From: Fidelibacterota bacterium
GTDB lineage: Bacteria; Fidelibacterota; UBA8477; JABMPR01
DNA: 44,977 nucleotides
Assembly (NCBI GenBank): GCA_016844955.1
Contig: JAERTH010000043.1
Coordinates: 1-44,977 of the forward strand
Reading direction: 5' to 3'
The notes beneath the pieces are model-generated. The model was not told the origin of the DNA. It searched no databases and worked only from the letters and a program-made list of their open reading frames with translations. Both the position numbers and the translations under genes were made by a program. Of the stretch, positions 29,254 through 38,693 are shown one piece after another. Numbering within the stretch: the first letter of the stretch is position 1; each line of letters begins with the position of its first letter.

Positions 29254-30750
29254 ATGAAGGACAAAAACCAAATAATGAACCCTGTGAATGATGAAAATAG
29301 TACCATGAGTGATGAGCAGCAAACCATACAGAATATTACCGATCAGGATTATAAATACGGTTTCGTAACTGATATTGAGATGGACGAATTTCCTCAGGGA
29401 TTGAATGAGGATATTGTCAGAATGATCTCGGCCAAAAAAGAAGAGCCTGAGTTCATGACCAATTGGCGTCTCAAGGCTTATCGTCAATGGCGTAAATTAA
29501 AAGAACCCAAATGGCCAAAACTTGAGTATGACGAAGTTGAGTATGATGAGTTGTACTACTATGCAGCCCCAAAGACCAAAGACGCACCTAAAAGTTTGGA
29601 TGAGGTCGATCCAGAACTCCTAGAGACTTTTGATAAGTTGGGCGTTCCCCTGGAAGAGCGGGAGTTGCTGGCTGGCGTTGCGGTGGATGCTGTGATCGAC
29701 AGCGTTTCTGTGGCCACAACATTCAAAGATAAATTAGGTGAACTCGGTATCATCTTCTGCCCCATCAGTGAGGCAATTAAGGAACATCCCGAACTTGTGA
29801 AGAAGTATTTGGGAACCGTAGTGCCCTACACAGATAATTTTTATGCAACACTGAATTCTGCCGTTTTCAGCGATGGCAGTTTTGTATACATCCCACCGGG
29901 AGTACGTTGTCCAATGGAATTATCCAGCTACTTCCGCATCAACGCCTCGAAAACCGGCCAATTTGAGCGTACACTGATCATCGCTGACAAAGGTAGCTAT
30001 GTGAGTTATCTGGAGGGCTGTACCGCCCCCATGCGAGATGAGAATCAATTGCACGCCGCCGTAGTTGAACTGATTGCGCTTGAAGATGCTGAAATCAAAT
30101 ATTCCACTGTCCAGAATTGGTACGCCGGTAATAAAGAAGGTGTTGGTGGAATCTTTAATTTCGTTACAAAAAGGGGACTTTGCGCTGGTGCCCGTTCCAA
30201 GATTTCATGGACCCAGGTAGAAACTGGATCGGCCATCACCTGGAAATATCCAAGTTGTGTGCTTAAAGGTGATAATTCTGTTGGTGAATTCTACTCTGTC
30301 GCCCTGACGAACAACTATCAGCAAGCTGATACAGGCACAAAAATGATTCATCTGGGTAAAAACACGCGCAGTCTGATTATTTCCAAGGGTATTTCAGCCG
30401 GTAAAAGCAACAATGCCTACCGCGGATTGGTAAAGGTCAACAACAAGGCTGAAAATGCCAGGAATTATTCACAATGTGACTCCTTGCTCATCGGCGATCA
30501 ATGTGGTGCCCACACCTATCCATATCTGGAAATTGAGAATCCAACAGCCCAGGTTGAACACGAAGCCACAACCTCCAAGGTGAGTGAAGATCAAATATTT
30601 TATTTAAATCAGCGGGGAATTTCTACTGAAGATGCAGTAGGAATGATTGTTTCTGGCTATGCCCGTGAAGTTTTCCAGCAACTCCCCATGGAGTTTGCTG
30701 TTGAAGCCCAAGCACTTATGTCCGTGAGCCTCGAAGGCTCTGTAGGCTAA
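29254..30750 (+). CDS. sufB: SUF Fe-S scaffold subunit SufB
   Basis: 498 aa. SufB forms the SufBC2D scaffold that builds Fe-S clusters. The family core [18 protein letters not shown] and [20 protein letters not shown], then C-terminal NSLL-type [16 protein letters not shown], are present. Starts at 29275 and 29305 are also possible; no clear Shine-Dalgarno decides. First gene of the operon; sufC follows after 22 bp. No convincing Rrf2 operator palindrome is visible in the 198-bp divergent region upstream. Confidence 0.96.
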   Translation: MKDKNQIMNPVNDENSTMSDEQQTIQNITDQDYKYGFVTDIEMDEFPQGLNEDIVRMISAKKEEPEFMTNWRLKAYRQWRKLKEPKWPKLEYDEVEYDELYYYAAPKTKDAPKSLDEVDPELLETFDKLGVPLEERELLAGVAVDAVIDSVSVATTFKDKLGELGIIFCPISEAIKEHPELVKKYLGTVVPYTDNFYATLNSAVFSDGSFVYIPPGVRCPMELSSYFRINASKTGQFERTLIIADKGSYVSYLEGCTAPMRDENQLHAAVVELIALEDAEIKYSTVQNWYAGNKEGVGGIFNFVTKRGLCAGARSKISWTQVETGSAITWKYPSCVLKGDNSVGEFYSVALTNNYQQADTGTKMIHLGKNTRSLIISKGISAGKSNNAYRGLVKVNNKAENARNYSQCDSLLIGDQCGAHTYPYLEIENPTAQVEHEATTSKVSEDQIFYLNQRGISTEDAVGMIVSGYAREVFQQLPMEFAVEAQALMSVSLEGSVG

Positions 30751-30772
30751 TTTTTTAGGAGAATTTTCTAAG

Positions 30773-31531
30773 ATGTTATCGATAAAAGATTTACAGGTTT
30801 CGGTTGAGGGAAAGCCGATTCTTAAAGGATTGAATCTGGAAGTTAAACCAGGTGAAATCCATGCAATTATGGGACCCAATGGATCAGGTAAAAGTACACT
30901 GGCCCATGTCCTTTCGGGTCGTGAAGGATATAGTGTGGATGCTGGAACTGCAGCCTACAAGAATCTGGATTTGCTGGATATGGCTCCCGAAATTCGTGCC
31001 CGTGAAGGCATGTTTCTGGCCTTCCAATATCCCATTGAAATTCCTGGTGTCAACAACACATCCTTTCTTAAAAAGGCATTGAATGAAATCCGCAAGCATC
31101 GTGGTGATGAAGAGCTGGATGCCATCGATTTTCTCAGCCTTATCAAAAAGCAGATGAAACTGGTTGAGATGAAAGAGGATTTACTCAAACGTCCAGTCAA
31201 TCAGGGCTTTTCAGGTGGTGAGAAGAAACGCAATGAAATCCTGCAAATGGCCGTGTTAAACCCAACCCTGGCCATTCTGGATGAGACTGATTCTGGACTT
31301 GATATTGATGCCCTGCGTATTGTTGCCGGTGGCGTAAACAAATTGCGTTCAGAAGACAATGCCTTCGTTGTGATCACCCATTACCAGCGATTGCTGGATT
31401 ACATCGTTCCAGATTTCGTGCATGTCCTTTCAGATGGTAAGATTATCAAATCTGGTACCAAGGATCTGGCATTGGAGCTGGAAGAACGTGGGTATGACTG
31501 GTTGCTTGAAAAAGCAGAATCTCCAAGCTAG
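30773..31531 (+). CDS. sufC: SUF ATPase SufC
   Basis: 252 aa. ABC-type ATPase of the SUF scaffold. Walker [10 protein letters not shown], the signature [13 protein letters not shown] and Walker [17 protein letters not shown] are as in SufC. AGGAG lies 10 nt upstream of ATG. Between sufB and sufD. Confidence 0.97.
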   Translation: MLSIKDLQVSVEGKPILKGLNLEVKPGEIHAIMGPNGSGKSTLAHVLSGREGYSVDAGTAAYKNLDLLDMAPEIRAREGMFLAFQYPIEIPGVNNTSFLKKALNEIRKHRGDEELDAIDFLSLIKKQMKLVEMKEDLLKRPVNQGFSGGEKKRNEILQMAVLNPTLAILDETDSGLDIDALRIVAGGVNKLRSEDNAFVVITHYQRLLDYIVPDFVHVLSDGKIIKSGTKDLALELEERGYDWLLEKAESPS

Positions 31532-31545
31532 GTGGAGTTTTAGTA

Positions 31546-32874
31546 GTGGCTGAAAATACAAAACAACTGGCGAATTGGATTCAGGATCAGCTGCAGGCTG
31601 ACCACGACCAAAATTTTGCTCTGTCTGCGCAAACACGCGCAGCATCACTAAAAATTCTGGATGCAGGTGTTTTTCCTACGCGGAAGGACGAAGAATGGCG
31701 TTACACGCCGCTCAATACGCTCCTGGACCAGAACATCGGTGCTGCCAAAAGTGATGTGCCGAATGCAGACTCCATCCAAACATTCAAAAATGCAGTTCCG
31801 GAAGCCCATCATTTGGTATTCATCAATGGTAAATTTTCAGAATCACTTTCTGATGATTTGGATTCAGTAAAGGAATCTGGGTATACAGTCAAACTGATGT
31901 CCCAACTTACTTCTGATGAACAATTGCAGGCCGAGGGCACCATTCGAGATGCAAAGCTCAGTGATGATAACATTTTCCAGCATTTAGCTCTGGGGTTATC
32001 ACAGTTTGGTTTGTTTCTGGATGTAGCAAATCATACAGAGGTTAAAACACCTCTCCATCTTTTGAATGTTGCCACGCATGAGGCCTCTACATCTCTCACC
32101 AATCCGGTGAATGTCATTCATGTGGGTGTTAATAGTCGGCTTAAAGTTATTGAGCAGTTTGTAAGTCTGTCTGATGCGCAGGCGGTGACCATTCCTGCCA
32201 GCTTTATGGCACTGGAAGAGGGTTCAGGCCTGGAACATTTCAAAATCGGGCTGGAATCGGATAGTACAGACCATGTCTCAAATACCAGTGTACAAGTCGG
32301 TGCCAATGCGCACTTCACCTCACATCAGTATCTGCTAGGCTCACGCCTGACACGATCCAATATGGAAGTTGGCTTTGCCGGTCCAGGAGCTTCAACCACA
32401 CTTCGAGGAATCTATTTAGGAGACGGAACTCAGCACCTGGATGTCAGGACATACCTGGATCATGCTCACCCCCATTGTAACAGTGATCAGCATTTTCGGG
32501 GGATACTGAATGATCATTCCCGGGGAGTGTTCAATGGCCTGGTTCTGGTACGCGAACATGCACAAAAGACCGACGCTAAACAGTCCAATAAAAATTTGCT
32601 GCTGTCCCGAGATGCCAGGGTTGATACCAAGCCACAATTGGAGATTTTCGCCGATGATGTAAAATGTGCCCATGGTGCTACTGTTGGTGAGCTTGATGAG
32701 GATGCGCTATTCTATCTACAATCAAGAGGAATTTCTAAGGAGGATGCAGGTCTCATGCTGACCCGTGCATTTGCAGCGGAGATTACCGAAGATATTGGTA
32801 TTGAACCAGTTCAGGAATATGTGGAAGCGAACATTTCCTCAAGACTAAATGAGTTAAGTCTTGCCAATGTTTGA
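31546..32874 (+). CDS. sufD: SUF scaffold subunit SufD
   Basis: 442 aa. SufB paralogue completing SufBC2D. The N-terminal RKDEEWRYTPLNTLLD, the conserved HFRGILNDHSRGVFNG and the C-terminal LQSRGISKEDAGLMLTRAFAAEI are typical. GTG start with GGAG 8 nt upstream. Overlaps sufS by 8 bp. Confidence 0.95.
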   Translation: MAENTKQLANWIQDQLQADHDQNFALSAQTRAASLKILDAGVFPTRKDEEWRYTPLNTLLDQNIGAAKSDVPNADSIQTFKNAVPEAHHLVFINGKFSESLSDDLDSVKESGYTVKLMSQLTSDEQLQAEGTIRDAKLSDDNIFQHLALGLSQFGLFLDVANHTEVKTPLHLLNVATHEASTSLTNPVNVIHVGVNSRLKVIEQFVSLSDAQAVTIPASFMALEEGSGLEHFKIGLESDSTDHVSNTSVQVGANAHFTSHQYLLGSRLTRSNMEVGFAGPGASTTLRGIYLGDGTQHLDVRTYLDHAHPHCNSDQHFRGILNDHSRGVFNGLVLVREHAQKTDAKQSNKNLLLSRDARVDTKPQLEIFADDVKCAHGATVGELDEDALFYLQSRGISKEDAGLMLTRAFAAEITEDIGIEPVQEYVEANISSRLNELSLANV

Positions 32875-34084
32875 TGTTCAAAAAATTCGCAAGGACTTCC
32901 CCATCCTCCAGCATGAGGTTCAAGGAAAGCCACTTGTTTATGTAGACAGTGCAGCCTCTACACAGAAGCCACAGGCTGTAATTGATTCAATCAGTGAATT
33001 GTATTCAAAGCATTATGCAAATATTCACCGAGGTGTGTACTACTTGAGTCAAAAATCAACCGCCTTGTATGAGTCATCGCGGGAGACAGTTAAAAATTTC
33101 ATCAATGCCAGGGATGCGAAAGAAATCGTTTTTGTGCGCGGAACCACAGAGGGTGTCAATCTGGTCGCCAGCAGCTTTCTGGAGCCACTCTTAGAGGTTG
33201 ATGATGAAATCCTGATCTCTGAGATGGAACATCATTCCAATATCATTCCCTGGCAATTGCTGGCCGAGCGTAAGGGAGCAAAATTGAGGATCATTCCATT
33301 GTTGGAAAATGGTGACCTTGATTTGGCAAAGCTTCCAGAATTGCTCACTTCCAAGACCATGATTGTTGCGGTTACTCAGATGTCCAATTCGCTGGGAACC
33401 ATTAATGATATCGCTACCATCATTGAACAGGCACATGACAAAGATATTCCCGTGTTAATTGATGGTGCTCAATCAATTGCCCATATGCCCATTGATGTTC
33501 AGGAACTTGATTGTGATTTTTTCGTATTCTCCGGTCATAAAATTTATGGTCCCTCGGGAATTGGAGCTTTGTATGCCAAGGCAGAAATCCTTGAAAGCAT
33601 GGTGCCCTATCAGGGTGGCGGGGACATGATACTTAACGTGAGCTTCGAAAAAACTGAATACAACGAGATCCCATATAAGTTTGAAGCGGGGACCCCAAAC
33701 ATTTCTGGAGCTATCGGGATGGCTGTGGCATTGGATTACGTCTCGGAAATAGGCATCTCTAATATTGACCGCTATGAGCAAGACTTACTGAGTTATGCCG
33801 TTGAACAGTTTGGCCAAATAGAGGGATTAAGATTTATCGGTACTGCAGCTCTTAAGGGTAGTATTATTTCCTTCGTACTGGATGGGATTCACCCTCATGA
33901 CGTGGGAACCATTATGGATATGGAAGGTGTGTCTGTGAGAACAGGCCATCATTGTACCCAGCCGGTTATGGAATTCTACAATATCCCGGCTACCACCCGG
34001 ATCTCTCTGGCATTTTATAATACCAAAGCTGAAATAGATCAGATCGCTGCTTCTATTAAAAAAGTTAAGGAGCTCATGGGATAA
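32867..34084 (+). CDS. sufS: Cysteine desulfurase SufS
   Basis: 405 aa. A PLP enzyme removing sulfur from cysteine for cluster assembly. PLP lysine in FSGHKIYGPSGIGALY (near residue 225) and catalytic Cys in RTGHHCTQPVM (near 363) are seen, with MEHHSNIIPWQ and DGAQSIAHM as in group II desulfurases. ATG 32867 overlaps the sufD stop by 8 bp; TTG 32861 is less likely. Its stop overlaps the sufU ATG (TAATG). Confidence 0.96.
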   Translation: MFDVQKIRKDFPILQHEVQGKPLVYVDSAASTQKPQAVIDSISELYSKHYANIHRGVYYLSQKSTALYESSRETVKNFINARDAKEIVFVRGTTEGVNLVASSFLEPLLEVDDEILISEMEHHSNIIPWQLLAERKGAKLRIIPLLENGDLDLAKLPELLTSKTMIVAVTQMSNSLGTINDIATIIEQAHDKDIPVLIDGAQSIAHMPIDVQELDCDFFVFSGHKIYGPSGIGALYAKAEILESMVPYQGGGDMILNVSFEKTEYNEIPYKFEAGTPNISGAIGMAVALDYVSEIGISNIDRYEQDLLSYAVEQFGQIEGLRFIGTAALKGSIISFVLDGIHPHDVGTIMDMEGVSVRTGHHCTQPVMEFYNIPATTRISLAFYNTKAEIDQIAASIKKVKELMG

Positions 34085-34536
34085 TGTCTGAGTTGAGAGA
34101 GCTATACCAGGAAGTGATCCTGGATCACAATAAAAACCCCCGAAATTTTAAAAAGCTTGATGAACATTCTCATCATGCAAATGGTCACAATCCTCTGTGT
34201 GGTGACAAGCTTGAGCTATTCCTGGAAGTTGAAGATGATATCATCAAGGAAATCTCATTTGTGGGGAGCGGCTGTGCTATATCCACCTCCTCTGCGAGCT
34301 TGATGACCCAATTTCTCAAAGGGAAATCCATCGAGGATACAAAACAGTATTTTGAGTATTTTCACGACCTGGTCACTGGGAAACAACTTTCTGATGATGA
34401 ATTGGAGCACCTTGGAAAACTGGCTGTTTTTGCCGGTGTTCAGGAATTTCCAGCTCGCGTGAAATGTGCCAGTCTCTCATGGCATACCTTGATGAATGCG
34501 TTGGATAGCACAGAGCAGACTGCAGCAACTGAATAG
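34084..34536 (+). CDS. sufU: SufU-type sulfur transfer / scaffold protein
   Basis: 150 aa. Activates SufS by accepting persulfide. The three cysteines and aspartate are in place: NPLCGDK, GSGCAIS and RVKCASLSWHTL. Start LYQEVILDHNKNPRNF is characteristic. This replaces SufE, which is not seen. Confidence 0.93.
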   Translation: MSELRELYQEVILDHNKNPRNFKKLDEHSHHANGHNPLCGDKLELFLEVEDDIIKEISFVGSGCAISTSSASLMTQFLKGKSIEDTKQYFEYFHDLVTGKQLSDDELEHLGKLAVFAGVQEFPARVKCASLSWHTLMNALDSTEQTAATE

Positions 34537-34557
34537 TGAATTAATTGGATTACATAT

Positions 34558-34893
34558 ATGAATGATATTACGCCAGAAATTGATTTAAAAGAGATTGAAG
34601 ATAAAATCGTCTCCACGATCAAAACTATCTACGATCCTGAAATCCCAGTCAACATCTATGATCTGGGGTTGATCTATGATGTAAAAGTCACGGATGAGCT
34701 GGAAGCCTATGTAAAAATGACACTAACTGCCCCCAACTGTCCAGTAGCTGGCTCACTCCCTGTTTCAGTCAAACAGCAAATTTTACAGGAAGTGGATGAG
34801 TTGGAATTTGCAGATGTAGAAGTTGTCTGGGAACCCCAGTGGCACAAGGATATGATTACTGAGGCAGGCTTACTACAATTGGGTTTGCTCTAA
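34558..34893 (+). CDS. sufT: SufT / MIP18 (DUF59) family protein
   Basis: 111 aa. TIYDPEIPVNIYDLGLIYDVKV is the MIP18/DUF59 core, and TAPNCPVAGSLP carries the conserved cysteine. These proteins assist Fe-S maturation. 21 bp after sufU; the next gene starts without gap. Confidence 0.92.
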   Translation: MNDITPEIDLKEIEDKIVSTIKTIYDPEIPVNIYDLGLIYDVKVTDELEAYVKMTLTAPNCPVAGSLPVSVKQQILQEVDELEFADVEVVWEPQWHKDMITEAGLLQLGLL

Positions 34894-35382
34894 GTGAAAT
34901 TGAGTGCCCAAGAAGAGTATGGCATCCGTTGCCTGCTGCACATTGGCCGAATGACTGACTCTGGTGGGAGTAATATTTCTACTATCAGTAAAGCTGAGCA
35001 GATTTCGCCCTCCAATACGGCAAAACTGGTTCGCATTCTTAGAATGAATGGTTTTGTAGAAAGTAGTAGAGGAAAGGACGGAGGTTACACACTGGCCAAG
35101 GCTCCTGAAGATATCAAGCTCAGTGAGGTTTTTGAAGTTTTAGGTGGAAAGTTGTTTGGTCAGGGCTTTTGTGATCATTATGCAGGAACTGGAGAGGTTT
35201 GTGCCCATTTTGACCATTGTACGGTGCGTTCCTTCTGGTGCGCCATCCAATCTGTACTCGATCATGTACTAAGTCAGACGACCCTGAAACACCTCATGGA
35301 TCCCACAGGATTGGGTTGGTGGGAGACCTGCTTGACTGCAAACCCGCTTTTATCTCAGCCTCAACAGACTATTAATATTTAA
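34894..35382 (+). CDS. Rrf2 family regulator with cysteine cluster
   Basis: 162 aa. The N-terminal winged helix (LSAQEEYGIRCLLHIG, SNTAKLVRILRMNGFVESSRG, GGYTLAKAPEDIKLSEV) is Rrf2-like. A cysteine set C-x9-C-x5-C (FCDHY, VCAHF, HCTVR) corresponds to the cluster-binding loop of IscR/NsrR-type members, so it is likely an Fe-S sensor. GTG start immediately after the sufT stop. Being last in the suf operon, it probably autoregulates it; the target site is not identified. Confidence 0.92.
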   Translation: MKLSAQEEYGIRCLLHIGRMTDSGGSNISTISKAEQISPSNTAKLVRILRMNGFVESSRGKDGGYTLAKAPEDIKLSEVFEVLGGKLFGQGFCDHYAGTGEVCAHFDHCTVRSFWCAIQSVLDHVLSQTTLKHLMDPTGLGWWETCLTANPLLSQPQQTINI

Positions 35383-35419
35383 TTTAGACAAATTTACGAG
35401 TTATCACATTCACCTGCCA

Positions 35420-35435
35420 TGTGACAAAGCTCACT
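35420..35435. promoter_or_regulatory. CRP/FNR-like palindromic site
   Basis: TGTGA-caaagc-TCACT, one mismatch from the CRP core TGTGA-N6-TCACA. It lies 133 bp before the NtrC-like gene. A second inverted pair TCACAT / ATGTGA (35404-35424) shares its left arm. No CRP-family gene is in the window. Confidence 0.4.
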
Positions 35436-35567
35436 TTGGCAATTAAATCTTACAATTGTCTTATATTTGCTACACTTTTTAACTTTTCGTCCTATATTGG
35501 TCACTGGCATCTTGAAATGAACGATAATTTTATAAAAGTGACTTAAAAATATTCAGCCGAGAGCATT

Positions 35568-36953
35568 ATGAGTAGCAAATCAAAAACCCAAGCCAAAGTT
35601 CTCATCGTCGATGATGAGCCGGACATCACCCATCTTTTTGAGAATTTTCTCAACGATCTGGGATATCAAATTTCAACAGCTACAGAGCCTGAAGAGGCAA
35701 TTGAACTGTTTGAAAAAGAAGATTTCGATGTAGCTGTTTTAGATATCAATATGCCCCGCATTAGCGGGTTGAAGTTGCTGGAACAGTTCAAGCAAACCAA
35801 TCCTCAACTTATCGTAATCATGGTTAGTGCTATTCAGGATACAGATATAGTCGTAAAGTGTATACAACATGGTGCATACGATTATCTGGCCAAACCGATT
35901 ATCGATCTCAATCAGCTGCAAATCAGAATTTCCCGCGGACTATCTGAAAAGCGGATAAGAAGCGAAAACATTGCCCTTAAGAAAGAACTCAAGCGACACA
36001 CTGACTATCTGGACATCGAAGCTCACTCAGCAGTTTTTCAGAAAGTGCTGGAAAAAATTAATACTGTTGCTGACTACAATACAACTGTACTTTTGACAGG
36101 TGAATCGGGAACTGGAAAAGAAGTTGCTGCCCGATTGATTCATACTCAAAGTCACAATTCTCGTGGATCATTTATTCCCATTAACTGTGGGAGTATCCCC
36201 GGAACATTACTTGAGAGCACGTTGTTCGGTCATGAAAAAGGTTCATTTACCGGTGCCAATGAGCGTAAAAAGGGTGTTTTCGAGGAGTCACATAACGGAA
36301 CCATCTTTTTAGATGAAATCACTGAAACGACTCCAGAATTTCAAATTCAGCTACTCCGGGTGCTTGAAACAAGTACTATCAGGCGAGTAGGTGGAACGGT
36401 GGAAATACCTCTTAATCTCCGAGTGGTTGCTGCTACAAACCAAAACATTGCAGAGTTGGTTAAAATGGGCCGGTTTCGCGAGGATCTATATTTTCGTCTG
36501 AATGTTTTCCACATTGAGATTCCTCCGCTGCGAGAGAGAAGAGAAGATATACCTGTAATTATCGAGTATCACCTGAAGCGCCTTTCCAGCGCTATGGGCA
36601 AGAATGTTATGCGCATCGCCCCCAAAGCCTTTCAGGTTTTTAATACACATGATTGGCCCGGAAATATCCGTGAACTGGTCAATGTACTGGAAAATGCCAT
36701 GATCATGTGCAAAGGAGACTCCATTGGTGTCTCCGATTTGCCCACTCATCTTTTAAGTGGTGGCACTACCATGGTTCTTAATAAGGACAATGAAATCGAA
36801 AATTATGCTGATGCGAAAGAAGAGTTTGAGAGAATTTACTTTCAGGCACTCTTGCAACAGGCAGAATTGAATATCAGTAAAGCTGCCCAGACGGCGGGTC
36901 TAAGCAGGCAGCACCTTCACCTGAAACTCAAAAAGCTGGGAATTCAGAACTGA
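35568..36953 (+). CDS. NtrC/PilR-like sigma-54-dependent response regulator
   Basis: 461 aa. An N-terminal receiver (VLIVDDEPDI; phospho-acceptor Asp59 in VLDINMP; Lys in LAKPI) is followed by an AAA+ domain. That domain has Walker A GESGTGKE (near 178-186), GSFTGA (near 225, the sigma-54 contact loop, normally GAFTGA), and a Walker B IFLDEI. A Fis-type helix-turn-helix (LNISKAAQTAGLSRQHLHLKL) lies at the end. No sensor kinase gene adjoins. Directly upstream of pilB, with sigma-54 promoters at the pilin genes, it is the likely pilus activator. Confidence 0.92.
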   Translation: MSSKSKTQAKVLIVDDEPDITHLFENFLNDLGYQISTATEPEEAIELFEKEDFDVAVLDINMPRISGLKLLEQFKQTNPQLIVIMVSAIQDTDIVVKCIQHGAYDYLAKPIIDLNQLQIRISRGLSEKRIRSENIALKKELKRHTDYLDIEAHSAVFQKVLEKINTVADYNTTVLLTGESGTGKEVAARLIHTQSHNSRGSFIPINCGSIPGTLLESTLFGHEKGSFTGANERKKGVFEESHNGTIFLDEITETTPEFQIQLLRVLETSTIRRVGGTVEIPLNLRVVAATNQNIAELVKMGRFREDLYFRLNVFHIEIPPLRERREDIPVIIEYHLKRLSSAMGKNVMRIAPKAFQVFNTHDWPGNIRELVNVLENAMIMCKGDSIGVSDLPTHLLSGGTTMVLNKDNEIENYADAKEEFERIYFQALLQQAELNISKAAQTAGLSRQHLHLKLKKLGIQN

Positions 36954-37083
36954 TATACCCCTGGATTTTCAATTATACTGTAACATATAAACGACATATT
37001 CCCCTTTTCACATTTGCTGAATGTGGTTTACATTATTTAGCTAAAAGATTTATAGACAACATGTTCCGCAACTGAGAAAGTAG

Positions 37084-38688
37084 ATGGAAGCAGTCAAAGA
37101 AGAAGCAGCCCCGAGTCTAGGCGCCATACAGGCAGAAGGCATATCCGAGATATATAGTACCTTTGGTCTGAAAATGACCAACTTGAAAGGTATTGCTTCT
37201 TTTGCTACAGGAGTTGCACTGCAAATATCCGAGGAAGTCTGTCAATTCCATAATATTGTTCCTATTGAAGTAAAAGAAGATGGTGTGGTTGTGATTGCCA
37301 TGGCCGACCCATTGGATATGATTGCTGTTCAAATTATCCGCGCCAAAGTCGGGAAGGATATTGAAACAGTCTGGGCAGATACTGATGAAATTGAATTTGC
37401 TATTGGATCAATTTTCTCAGATAAAAATACCTTTGAAGATACACTACAGGAGCTGGTCGAGGTTGAAGATGATCTCGATGAAGAGGAGGCCATTGATGAG
37501 GATAGTATTGATATTCTCAGAACTCAGGCCACGGATGCCCCGGCTGTTGTATTTGTCAATTCGCTGTTGGTACAATCCATTCAGGAGCGGGCCAGTGATA
37601 TTCACATCGAGCCTCAGGAAAACAATTTAAGAATTCGTCTCCGAATCGATGGTATGCTACGTGAATTTCCACCAGCAAATAGACGTCTTCAATCCGGTGT
37701 TATTGCCCGTATCAAAATCCTGGCGGATCTGGATATTGCCGAACGCAGGATTCCCCAGGATGGTCGTGTAAAATTTAAGATTATGGGGCGCAGCGTGGAT
37801 GTTCGCTGTTCTACCATTCCTGGGATTTATGGGGAAAAGATCGTGATGCGAATTTTGGATCAGGGCTCAACATCCCTGGTGCTGGATGATCTGGGATTCC
37901 CACCGGAAAAGCTGGCACAGGTCAAAGAAAAAGCAAATGCCGCCAACGGAATGATTCTGGTAACAGGTCCTACCGGATCTGGAAAAACGACCACCCTGTA
38001 TTCAGTTCTAAATTATGTCAACAGCCCTCAATTGAATATCATTACTGTTGAAGATCCAGTTGAGTACCGCCTTGAAGGGATCAATCAAGTACAGGCACGC
38101 CCTGGGGTAGGTCTCACCTTCGCTTCGGCACTGCGCTCAATCCTGCGTCAAGACCCCGATATTGTAATGGTTGGAGAAATTCGTGACCTAGAAACTGCTG
38201 AGATTGCCATCAAGGCAGCTTTGACTGGACATATGGTGCTGAGCACCCTCCACACAAATAATGCAGTTGCAACCATAATTCGACTACTTAACATGGGGAT
38301 TGATAAGTATTTAATCGTATCTTCTGTGTCAGTAATTGTGGCCCAACGATTGGTGCGAAGAATCTGTACGGGTTGTAGAGAGCCTTTCGAACCCACAGCT
38401 GACATGAAGCTCTTTATGAATCGACAGGGTATTGATTTGACAAAAGATACATACTATAAGGGCAAGGGCTGCAAGCAATGCTCCGGATCCGGGTACTGGG
38501 GTCGATTTGGTATTCATGAGATTCTATTTATGGATGGCACGATTAAAGAACTGATTATTGAGGATGCGTCTGAAATGGAAATTCGCAAAGCTGCTGAAGA
38601 CGCGGGTACTTTATCGATTTTTGATGAAGGTGTAGACAAAGCGCGCCGTGGTTTGACTACTTTGGATGAGATAATAAGGGTCGCTTAG
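37084..38688 (+). CDS. pilB: Type IV pilus extension ATPase PilB
   Basis: 534 aa. Hexameric ATPase driving pilin polymerisation. A MshEN-like N-terminal domain (about 20-110) is followed by an acidic linker (VEVEDDLDEEEAIDEDS) and the catalytic core. The core has GPTGSGKTTTLYSVL (near 295), Asp box VEDPVEYRLEGINQ, Walker B DPDIVMVGEIRDLETAEIA and His box TLHTNNA. A C-terminal tetracysteine zinc site is present (CTGC, CKQC). Could be called GspE; pilus assignment rests on adjacent pilC and pilins. 130 bp after the activator. Confidence 0.94.
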   Translation: MEAVKEEAAPSLGAIQAEGISEIYSTFGLKMTNLKGIASFATGVALQISEEVCQFHNIVPIEVKEDGVVVIAMADPLDMIAVQIIRAKVGKDIETVWADTDEIEFAIGSIFSDKNTFEDTLQELVEVEDDLDEEEAIDEDSIDILRTQATDAPAVVFVNSLLVQSIQERASDIHIEPQENNLRIRLRIDGMLREFPPANRRLQSGVIARIKILADLDIAERRIPQDGRVKFKIMGRSVDVRCSTIPGIYGEKIVMRILDQGSTSLVLDDLGFPPEKLAQVKEKANAANGMILVTGPTGSGKTTTLYSVLNYVNSPQLNIITVEDPVEYRLEGINQVQARPGVGLTFASALRSILRQDPDIVMVGEIRDLETAEIAIKAALTGHMVLSTLHTNNAVATIIRLLNMGIDKYLIVSSVSVIVAQRLVRRICTGCREPFEPTADMKLFMNRQGIDLTKDTYYKGKGCKQCSGSGYWGRFGIHEILFMDGTIKELIIEDASEMEIRKAAEDAGTLSIFDEGVDKARRGLTTLDEIIRVA

Positions 38689-38693
38689 ACTGA

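Noticed and set aside
36954..37083. Sigma-54 promoter before pilB
   Set aside because: No GG-N10-G[CA] with a TGGCA-like half in this stretch; pilB may share the regulator's transcript or use another promoter.
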